Positions 57,543 through 64,000 of a stretch of 64,000 bases of DNA are shown one piece after another. The notes below the pieces were generated by a model. It worked only from the letters and a program-made list of their open reading frames with translations. It was not told where the DNA came from and ran no database searches. A program made the translations under genes and the position numbers. The DNA comes from Nostoc edaphicum CCNP1411 (GTDB lineage: Bacteria; Cyanobacteriota; Cyanobacteriia; Cyanobacteriales; Nostocaceae). Each line of letters opens with the position of its first letter. Within the stretch, counting starts at the first letter, position 1. The stretch covers positions 2,232,001 through 2,296,000 of the forward strand of contig NZ_CP054698.1 of NCBI RefSeq assembly GCF_014023275.1. The letters run 5' to 3'.

Positions 57543-57787
57543 TGTAATTACCTAAAATCCTTTTTTTCTTGGTTAAAACATTACTAAGAGTACGAGAATA
57601 GAATCTTTGTAAATAAAGAAACCTATCTCAAAACCTAGACTAAGCTAGATAAAAGTCATTCACGCTCAGATTGGGTTAATATTTTTTGAGTTTTATCTCT
57701 AATTTACCCCGCTCTGATAGTTCGATTTAGTTGGGGTTCCAATCCCCAATCCCTGGATTTACCCCCCTTAATCCCCCCTTGCAAAGG

Positions 57788-57998
57788 CTACGGTGTATAC
57801 ACAAGTCAAAAAAGTTTGATTTTTCATTGTTCTCTCGTTTATCTTGTTCCCATGCTCTGCATGGGAATGCTCCTCGTTGAGGCTCTGCCTCCAATCTGGC
57901 ATTGAGTCAGAGACTTAATGAATGCATTCCCAGTCGGAGACTGGGAACGAGGAAAGTCTTATCAAGCTAGGTTTTTAGGACTTGTGTATACACCGTAG
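57788..57998. mobile_element. 211-bp MITE copy A with perfect 20-bp terminal inverted repeats
   Basis: The left end CTACGGTGTATACACAAGTC (57788-57807) and the right end GACTTGTGTATACACCGTAG (57979-57998) are perfect reverse complements. The direct repeat CTTGCAAAGG flanks the element (57778-57787 and 57999-58008), a 10-bp target duplication. Inside are two palindromes, around CCCATGCTCTGCATGGG and CCCAGTCGGAGACTGGG. There is no coding capacity. It is homologous to, and inverted relative to, the copy at 63536-63753. Confidence 0.9.
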
Positions 57999-58064
57999 CT
58001 TGCAAAGGGGGGAAATATCCGGTTCTCCCCCTTACCAAGGGGGAGTTAGAGGGGGTGGAAAGGG

Positions 58065-58081
58065 CTTGTGTGTACACGTAG
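58065..58081. repeat. damaged solo terminal repeat of the CTACGGTGT MITE family
   Basis: CTTGTGTGTACACGTAG equals the family end with one base lost. It lies 66 bp past MITE copy A. Confidence 0.65.
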
Positions 58082-58127
58082 CCCCTGCTTACCCATCTCA
58101 CAAAATCGCATTGCTCCCATCCCCAGT

Positions 58128-59837
58128 TCAATCAAAGCGATCGCTAATTTTCCCATTTACAGCAGAGATAGCCACTGTTCTTGGTGAGGCTAAATAATTT
58201 TTGCCCGTTGGATCGCCGCTACGTCCTTTAAAATTGCGATTGGTTGCATAAATCCCTGCTTCTTCTTTTGCCAAAACCCCAAGTCCAGAATTGATACAAG
58301 CCCCACAACCTGTCTTGAGAATTTGTGCTCCTGCTTGTTCAAAAATATCGAGATAACCTAACTCTTGGGCTTGTTCTCGAATTTCAATGGTTGCAGGTAC
58401 AATAAACAAGTTTACACCGTCTGCCAGTTGGCGACCGTGCAAAACTTCGGCTGCTTGAGCTAAATCGTAGAGTTTACCCCCAGTACAAGAGCCAATAAAA
58501 GCTTTGGTAATCGGAATATCTTCTAATTGACTAATGGCAACTACTTGATCCGGTTTTGGGGGACGTGCCACTTGTGCTTCTAAATCACTAAGGTCAAATT
58601 GATAAACCTTTTCATACTCAGCATCAGCATCGCCGCTAATTTCTACAAATTCTTGTGAAGTTCGGTTTTTTAAATACTCACGTGTCACCTCATCAGGAAC
58701 AATCAAACCACATATTGCACCACACTCTACAGCCATGTTGGCTAGAGTTAATCGTTCATCAAAGGGTAGTTGTGCAAGGATTGACCCTCTAAACTCTATT
58801 ACCTTACTGGTCGCGCCAGCACAGCCGATTTTTCCGAGGATAAATAGGATAATATCTTTGGCACTAATTTTAGGAGACAAGGTTCCAGACAACTCAAATA
58901 CTAGGGTTGGAGGAACACGAATCCACATATCTCCTGTGGCATAAATATTAGCCATATCGGTGGTTCCTACTCCTGTGGAAAAGGCTCCCAATGCTCCGTA
59001 GGTGCAGGTATGGGAATCTGTACCAGCAATCAGCATTCCTGGTCGGACAAACCCTTTTTCTGGGAGTAAAACGTGACAGATGCCCGCTGCTTCACCAGGG
59101 GAAACCATATCAAATAAGTGGCATCCTTGGACTTTAGCAAACTGAATCATCTGGTCATACATGACATGAGCTTTGTGATCAGCACGGATGTCGTTGACTT
59201 GGATAAAGTGATCGGCTACTAAAACTACCTTTTGGGAGTCCCATAACTTTGCTCCTTCTCCATACTCTTGATAAAATATCTTGGCCACAGGCCCGGCTAC
59301 AGCATCATGGGATAAGGCTAAATCGACCTGGGCAAAAACCACTTCTCCTGGCTGGACGTAGGAATTTCCAGAGGCTTTAGCTAAGAGTTTTTCGACTAAA
59401 GTCATGGGGCGTGGCGGGGTGAAGCTGCGAGGAATGGTGATTTTACCCTGACGACGCAGCTGATTAAAAGACATTAACCCACCGGCTAGTGCGATCGCAT
59501 CAACTACAGGATTCTCCTGTTTCTCCCCCAGAATTTCTAAGGGTAGTCCAATATTGATGCTATTACGATAAAAAATTTCAGCGAACGATCGCGCCCGAAT
59601 TTTCTCAATTCCCGCAGCTTGCAAGGCAATGGGGGCAACTTCTCGACTGGAACCACAGCCGAAATTTTCTCCTGCTTCAATCACATTGAATTTTAGCAGT
59701 TCACCTGCTCCAATAATATGTTCTAAAGCATACTTTTTTAAGTAATCAGGGTCATCTGTTGTCGCCCGATTGGCAGGAATAATATCATCGGTATTGATAT
59801 CATCTCCCAGGTGCAAAACGTTATTTGCATGACTCAT
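58128..59837 (-). CDS. hphCD: fused benzylmalate isomerase (aconitase-type, small + large domains)
   Basis: 569 residues. The swivel (LeuD-like) domain comes first (about 1-165), with [14 protein letters not shown] and [17 protein letters not shown]. The LeuC-like large part follows, with [39 protein letters not shown] and [12 protein letters not shown], which provide the three Cys ligands of the 4Fe-4S cluster. Ordinary isopropylmalate isomerase has two separate subunits; the small-first fusion is the HphCD form. The inferred reaction is 2-benzylmalate to 3-benzylmalate. AGGAG lies 7 nt before the ATG. The start overlaps the hphB end by 17 nt, so the two are coupled. Confidence 0.87.
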   Translation of the reverse strand: MSHANNVLHLGDDINTDDIIPANRATTDDPDYLKKYALEHIIGAGELLKFNVIEAGENFGCGSSREVAPIALQAAGIEKIRARSFAEIFYRNSINIGLPLEILGEKQENPVVDAIALAGGLMSFNQLRRQGKITIPRSFTPPRPMTLVEKLLAKASGNSYVQPGEVVFAQVDLALSHDAVAGPVAKIFYQEYGEGAKLWDSQKVVLVADHFIQVNDIRADHKAHVMYDQMIQFAKVQGCHLFDMVSPGEAAGICHVLLPEKGFVRPGMLIAGTDSHTCTYGALGAFSTGVGTTDMANIYATGDMWIRVPPTLVFELSGTLSPKISAKDIILFILGKIGCAGATSKVIEFRGSILAQLPFDERLTLANMAVECGAICGLIVPDEVTREYLKNRTSQEFVEISGDADAEYEKVYQFDLSDLEAQVARPPKPDQVVAISQLEDIPITKAFIGSCTGGKLYDLAQAAEVLHGRQLADGVNLFIVPATIEIREQAQELGYLDIFEQAGAQILKTGCGACINSGLGVLAKEEAGIYATNRNFKGRSGDPTGKNYLASPRTVAISAVNGKISDRFD

Positions 59838-60912
59838 GAAGCACTCCTAATTGAGAATGTTGCACAACTGAAAGTTCTTCAAGTAAAAGGTCAACTAATG
59901 TTGCAGTATTGACTAAAATTTCTTCTCCTTGGCTAAATAAATCAGCTGTTCGGTATCCCTTAGCTAAAATCCGGTCTTGCGCTGCAATAATTAGTTGGGC
60001 AGCCCGCACTTCCCCCCATTGTTGAAGCATTAAAATACAAGCTCCAAGGGTGCCAAGAGGATTAGCAATTCCCTTCCCAGCAATGTCTGGGGCTGTACCA
60101 TGAATCGCTTCGTACAAACCAAATCCATCAGCATTAAGACTCGCCGATCCTAATAAACCAATTGAGCCAATTAATGCACCACCAATATCACTAAGAATAT
60201 CTCCAAACAAATTGCCCGCTAAAATTACATCAAACCGTTGGGGATTCAGAACCATTTGCATAGCTAAGTTATCTACCAGCATTGGTTCGATAACAACGCC
60301 AGGAAACTCTTTGGCTTCTTCTTCCACTAGACGAGTCCAAGGCAAATAAGGCAAGGCATTTTCTTTGTGGGCTACGGTGAGTAATCCTCGGCGGTATTGG
60401 GCTTGTTCTAAAGCCTTGCGAGCAATTCGACGAATCTCTTCATCGTAATAGCGCATCGTATGATAACCATAATCTCCCTTATCATCTGAGCCGCGTCCAG
60501 ATGGGCCAAAATAGATTCCACTGACCAGTTCTCGAACGATGAGAATATCAATTCCTTGAATTTTCTCTGGTCGAAGACTAGATTTATGTACGAGACTTTT
60601 AACGCTACGGATCGGACGAAGATTGCAAAAAAAGTCGAAATGCTTTCGGAGTTCTAGTAGTCCGCCTTGAGTAACTGCACCAAATACAATGCCATCGGCT
60701 CCATCGCACAGTTCGGCGGTAGCTTGAGGGAAGTAACTACCCAGTTCTTCAAAGGCAGTTGCGCCAAGCCAGCCATAGTCTACCTGTAAGGTAAATCCTT
60801 CAATTTTAGCGACGTGTTGCAGAATTTTTAAGGAAGCTTCCACAACTTCTGACCCAATTCCTTCCCCAAGAATGGCGACTATCCGATAAGATGGCTTACT
60901 TAAAGACCCCAT
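59821..60912 (-). CDS. hphB: benzylmalate dehydrogenase (3-isopropylmalate dehydrogenase homologue)
   Basis: 363 residues, usual length. The beta-decarboxylating dehydrogenase pattern is complete: [23 protein letters not shown], the catalytic Tyr in [11 protein letters not shown], the Lys in [44 protein letters not shown] with the metal-binding Asp pair, and [18 protein letters not shown] for NAD. It should oxidatively decarboxylate 3-benzylmalate to 2-oxo-4-phenylbutanoate, which a transaminase converts to homophenylalanine. It ends inside the start of hphCD. The housekeeping leuB is expected elsewhere; the cluster context supports the specialised role. Confidence 0.85.
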   Translation of the reverse strand: MGSLSKPSYRIVAILGEGIGSEVVEASLKILQHVAKIEGFTLQVDYGWLGATAFEELGSYFPQATAELCDGADGIVFGAVTQGGLLELRKHFDFFCNLRPIRSVKSLVHKSSLRPEKIQGIDILIVRELVSGIYFGPSGRGSDDKGDYGYHTMRYYDEEIRRIARKALEQAQYRRGLLTVAHKENALPYLPWTRLVEEEAKEFPGVVIEPMLVDNLAMQMVLNPQRFDVILAGNLFGDILSDIGGALIGSIGLLGSASLNADGFGLYEAIHGTAPDIAGKGIANPLGTLGACILMLQQWGEVRAAQLIIAAQDRILAKGYRTADLFSQGEEILVNTATLVDLLLEELSVVQHSQLGVLHESCK

Positions 60913-60978
60913 TTCGACCTATTGAAAATTACTGGCTCAACTCCATTAACATCAAGAAAAGCTCATACAGTAGAATTC

Positions 60979-61029
60979 GGAATTCAGGAGTCGGAATTCA
61001 GGAGTCAGAATTCAGGAGTCAGAATTCAG
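60979..61029. repeat. 14-bp direct repeat (GGAATTCAGGAGTC), three units plus a partial
   Basis: Units at 60979-60992, 60993-61006 and 61007-61020 (first base G, G, A), then a partial AGAATTCAG. It lies in the hphB-patatin spacer. Confidence 0.85.
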
Positions 61030-61100
61030 AATTAAAACAGGCTTTATACCTGGCTTTGAGACTTAGCTTGTGTAGTTCACTAACTTGAAATCCGCTGTAT

Positions 61101-63230
61101 TTAGGTTAATAAAATACTAATCAACTCATCGATTTCTTTACTTTTTTCTTGAATCAGTGTATTAGCTAAAGTTTGTAACTGCCGCAGATTTTCTGGCTTG
61201 GCATTATCTATTGCTTCGAGTTCACTTTTTAAGAATGTTTGAAATCGATAATAAGAACTTTTACTACCTTTACTATTAGCCTCAAACAACCTTTCTAATT
61301 CTCCAGCTACTACTTCACTGCCACCATCAAGCACAATATTTAACAGCGGGTTTGCCCATTGTAATAGTCCCCATTTTTTCACTTCTTCATAAGGGTAAAC
61401 ACTCGTCAGGGAACCGGTACCCAAGGATACTATCAAGACATCATCTGTATTCAAAACTTGTTTATTTTCTTGTCTACTAATTTGCGCTTCTAAAATAGCC
61501 AAATTAGCTGGATTATTAGCGACTACTCCGCCATCAACTAAAGTATAGAAACCGTTGGTATTATGGGAACTGGCAACGCGATAGGGAGCAAAATAAGTCG
61601 GAGTTGCACTAGTTGCTAATGCCGCATCTGTGAGGGTAAAACCTGAGCATAACTTGCGGAATCTTTTCGATTCTGTCTGTTGCTTTTCGATTTTATTAGT
61701 AAAGAATATGGGAATTCGCTGCTCGATATCGTAGCTAGTTACGAAAACTTCTTTGAGATTATTTTCTAGAGGAGTGTCGCCAAAATATTGCCTGATAATT
61801 TCTTCTCTCCCCTCAGAAGAATATTTTGGTTGGACGAATATATCTTCTAGTTGACCGAGTATTTGTTCCCAAAATGGCTCGTAAAATATCTCAGCCCCAT
61901 ACTCAAGATATATTTGGACTAGATCCTCGGCGCTGTATTGGGCGGTGGGTAAGCTATCAGTGGCTTCTAAGTCTAATCGGGGTTTGGTTAATCCGAGTGC
62001 CAGAATTCCGCCGCTGGAAGTGCCAGAAATTAAATCGAACAAACTAAAAATCGGCTTTTGTGTCCGCTTTTCAATTTCTGCTAGTACCAGGGCTGGGATA
62101 ATGCCCCGAATACCGCCGCCATCAATAGCAAGTATTTTGTATTTGGGATTAGCTTTCGTATTCATAGTTTTTGGCGATCGCTCCTGAGTTAATGTTTGCT
62201 GTTGAATATCGACTGGAACTGTTTCGGCTTTCTCCTCTTTTGGCTGGGGAGTTTGAATGTTTGCAGATTTTTCGCTCTGTCTTTTTGTCCCTTTTTTTGC
62301 CTTTGGGTGACGCTCCTCTGGCGCTAACACAGTTGTTGTCTGGGTTGGGATGCCAGTTTCTAGAATTGGAGGAACCTCAACGGACTCTTGCTGCAACTCG
62401 GTTTCACTGACAGCAACTACTTCAACGGAGATAACTTCTGCAACAGATTGGCTTTCTGGCTCCGCAAGGTTTCTCTCCTCGGAACTACTCGCTGTCTGTT
62501 CTTGTGGCTCACTCTCGTTCGATGATTGTGTAATTCCAAATGGAAGTTGTGCGACATCCCAACTAGGATTGCCACGCAAGTTTCCATCAAGACCATTTTC
62601 AGTTTGGTCTTTTACAGTTTTTCCTTGTCCTTCGTTTAATCTCCAGTAAGCGACTAATCCTTGTTCATTCCCAACTAAAGGCTGATCGCGATGCCTTTGA
62701 ATTTCCGCTGGGGGACAGGGATAATTCCAGACGCTAATATTCGCTAATTGACCTGTGAAATATATGTTGTTGTGTAAAGTCGCGCCCAGTGTCACAGAAC
62801 TAGTTGCTTTATTTAAAGAGTCACCTGTAAAGTACCCAAAATACTCATTCTCATCAAGATATATGCTCAGTTGACCTTTATTAAAAACAATGGCAAAGAA
62901 GTGCCATTGTCCGATAGTTAATTCTCCATTGCCAAAAGTTTTAATTTTCTTCTCAAGAGTCTCATCAATGAATACATCTAGGTTCCCTGATTCACTGATG
63001 CCGAACTCAAAATTATCACTATATCGATCTGAAGAACGAGCAAAAAAAACATTGCGCGTGCCGTATGTAGTGGCTTTATCTGTTAGCTGATGAGGATTCA
63101 CCCATCCAGAAATCGTAAAGGCCGAACTTCCTTGAGCAAAAACACCAGAAAAATCATTTTTGCCAAAGTCTATGTAATCATCTTGTCCATCAAATGTCAG
63201 AACTGATTGGCTATATACCTGCTTTGTCAC
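61101..63230 (-). CDS. LamG-patatin phospholipase fusion protein
   Basis: 709 residues, GTG start at 63230 with GGAGA about 10 nt upstream. Residues 1-215 are a LamG/concanavalin-like domain (LTFDGQDDYIDFG, then FTISGWVNP, GQWHFFAIVFNKGQLSIYLDE, ISVWN and GLVAYWRLNEGQG). A disordered Glu/Ser/Thr/Pro- and Lys-rich linker spans about 225-365. A patatin domain follows: the oxyanion DGGGIRGIIPALVLAEIE, nucleophile Ser in GTSSGG and catalytic Asp in DGGVVANNP. It should hydrolyse acyl esters of phospholipids; the LamG part probably binds a sugar or surface ligand. No signal peptide is obvious. It lies 188 nt upstream of hphB on the same strand, so it may be part of the cluster transcript or only its neighbour. 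Confidence 0.87.
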   Translation of the reverse strand: MTKQVYSQSVLTFDGQDDYIDFGKNDFSGVFAQGSSAFTISGWVNPHQLTDKATTYGTRNVFFARSSDRYSDNFEFGISESGNLDVFIDETLEKKIKTFGNGELTIGQWHFFAIVFNKGQLSIYLDENEYFGYFTGDSLNKATSSVTLGATLHNNIYFTGQLANISVWNYPCPPAEIQRHRDQPLVGNEQGLVAYWRLNEGQGKTVKDQTENGLDGNLRGNPSWDVAQLPFGITQSSNESEPQEQTASSSEERNLAEPESQSVAEVISVEVVAVSETELQQESVEVPPILETGIPTQTTTVLAPEERHPKAKKGTKRQSEKSANIQTPQPKEEKAETVPVDIQQQTLTQERSPKTMNTKANPKYKILAIDGGGIRGIIPALVLAEIEKRTQKPIFSLFDLISGTSSGGILALGLTKPRLDLEATDSLPTAQYSAEDLVQIYLEYGAEIFYEPFWEQILGQLEDIFVQPKYSSEGREEIIRQYFGDTPLENNLKEVFVTSYDIEQRIPIFFTNKIEKQQTESKRFRKLCSGFTLTDAALATSATPTYFAPYRVASSHNTNGFYTLVDGGVVANNPANLAILEAQISRQENKQVLNTDDVLIVSLGTGSLTSVYPYEEVKKWGLLQWANPLLNIVLDGGSEVVAGELERLFEANSKGSKSSYYRFQTFLKSELEAIDNAKPENLRQLQTLANTLIQEKSKEIDELISILLT

Positions 63231-63463
63231 AAGAGTTTAATCTCCAAATAGGATAATTCGTAATTCGTAATTCTAATTAATCAATGCAATAGATGAATAA
63301 ACTATGTTTGTTAGTAAATCTCTTGAACTACCTGTGTTAAAAGTATTTTTGCCTTAATTAGGCAATTTATCGGAAATTAGTAATTTTTTATAGCCAAAGA
63401 TTAATTTTTTTATTAAATCGACTAACTTTTTTAAAAACAACGTGCTTCAATACTTGTCGGTTA

Positions 63464-63860
63464 AGAGGTTGTTTGAAAAGTATTTCACTGTGACTTTAGG
63501 CACTTTTTGATCCCCCCTAACCCCCCTTTTTAAGGCTACGGTGTACACACAAGTCCTAAAAACCTAACTTGCTTGATAAGCATTTCCTCGTTCCCAGTCT
63601 CCGACTGGGAATGCATTCATTGAGTCTCTGACTCAATATCTGACTAGAGGCAGAGCCTCTAATCAGGCATTCCTATGCAGAGCATAGGAACGAGATAAAC
63701 GAGAGAACAATGATGAGAAATTGATCTTTTTTCGACTTGTGTGTACACTGTAACCTTAAAAAGGGGGGAACCGGAATCAAAGTCCTCCAATTTATTGGGG
63801 GATTTAGGGGGATCTAAAATTTTTGATGCCGACGACAAGAGAACTTTTCAAACATCCTCT
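63464..63860. mobile_element. outer ~397-bp element with 18-bp inverted ends, split by MITE copy B
   Basis: AGAGGTTGTTTGAAAAGT (63464-63481) and ACTTTTCAAACATCCTCT (63843-63860) are reverse complements with one mismatch. Between them lie C/G-rich arms (GATCCCCCCTAACCCCCC and GGGGGATTTAGGGGGATC) and the inner MITE. The removed inner part leaves ~180 bp of outer element. No clear target duplication was found. Confidence 0.7.
63536..63753. mobile_element. 218-bp MITE copy B, inverted relative to copy A
   Basis: The left end CTACGGTGTACACACAAGTC (63536-63555) and the right end (63734-63753) are reverse complements with two mismatches. The inside matches the reverse complement of copy A along most of its length, including CATTGTTCTCTCGTTTATC and TCCCAGTCTCCGACTGGGAA. 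The flanks CTTTTTAAGG and CTTAAAAAGG agree at 7 of 10 positions. Confidence 0.85.
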
Positions 63861-64000
63861 AAGGGGAAAAGGTAAAAAAAATCTTTAACTTTTACCATCT
63901 AAGCTTGAGAATGAAATCAATTCCAAGTTAAAAATACACAAAGCTAGTAGTATGGCAAAGCGCTTAATCTCTACTCTCAAATAATCTCAGCTTTATCAAG

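Larger units (their letters stand above)
57543..58127. other. spacer between hphCD and the small membrane protein gene
   Basis: 585 bp. A MITE (57788-57998) sits within C/G-rich palindromic sequence (ACCCCCCTTAATCCCCCCTT on the left, GGGGGAGTTAGAGGGGGTGG on the right). A damaged solo terminal repeat stands at 58065-58081. No gene is seen. Confidence 0.7.
63231..64000. other. right-edge gene-free region with nested repeats
   Basis: 770 bp with no supported coding frame. An outer repeat pair at 63464 and 63860 encloses a MITE at 63536-63753. 'ataattcgtaattcgtaatt' stands at about 63251-63270. The remaining ends are AT-rich; the patatin promoter should be in 63231-63460. Confidence 0.65.

Noticed and set aside
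57979..58081. Promoter reading from the repeat ends toward aptA
   Set aside because: No paired -35/-10 hexamers could be shown, and the sequence is explained as MITE ends.

Overview
The window reads as the chromosome of a filamentous, heterocyst-type cyanobacterium of the Nostoc/Anabaena group. The signs are many GCGATCGC (HIP1) octamers, tandem heptamer tracts of the CCCAATG/CCCCATG kind, AT-rich 'attcgtaattcgtaatt' repeats, and protein families typical of that group (Uma2 nuclease, GUN4, a PAS/GAF hybrid kinase, RDD and SpoIIM membrane proteins). No rRNA or tRNA gene, phage or intact transposase was recognised. Identification is by reading only; no database search was possible.

Left part (1-30.5 kb). 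On the minus strand at the left edge are a truncated family 2 glycosyltransferase, a TVP38/TMEM64 membrane protein and a polytopic glycosyltransferase-like membrane protein. On the plus strand follow ssuD, ssuC and ssuB for alkanesulfonate use (no ssuA in view) and two tandem D-2-hydroxyacid dehydrogenases. Then come a Uma2 protein, a SpoIIM/membrane/RDD group, a 2H phosphoesterase, holA and a DUF4168 secreted protein. A PAS-LuxR regulator and a 1509-residue hybrid kinase are next, then a GH31 alpha-glucosidase, a phosphoribosyltransferase and a looser region with an orphan antitoxin and a coiled-coil GUN4 protein.

Right part (30.7-63.8 kb). A complete anabaenopeptin-type NRPS cluster lies on the minus strand, transcribed right to left: hphB, hphCD, a small glycine-rich membrane protein, aptA (A-PCP-C-A-PCP-E), aptB (C-A-PCP), aptC (C-A-PCP-C-A-NMT-PCP), aptD (docking-C-A-PCP-TE), hphA and a peptide ABC exporter. 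HphA, HphCD and HphB are leucine-pathway paralogues that extend phenylpyruvate (or its 4-hydroxy form) by one carbon to give homophenylalanine or homotyrosine. Specificity codes read by eye suggest (Ile/Val)-ureido-[D-Lys-aliphatic-Hph/Hty-N-Me-Asn-Phe]. A LamG-patatin protein sits at the upstream edge.

The most unusual content is repeat DNA turned into protein. A composite element of fixed design (a variable but self-complementary stem, a heptamer core and a second hairpin) lies in the same reading frame inside a histidine kinase and three NRPS domains. Two full copies are each exactly 153 nt (51 codons), and their stems differ in sequence but still pair. Other MITE and heptamer insertions add peptides to A domains, a C domain and the alpha-glucosidase, supply the aptB stop and fill the aptB-aptC spacer. 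Two copies of a ~210-bp MITE (perfect 20-bp terminal repeats and a 10-bp target duplication in one copy) lie in opposite orientation around hphCD-hphB-patatin. Solo ends of the same family lie at 30.7, 46.1 and 58.07 kb, so this family is confined here to the NRPS part of the window.
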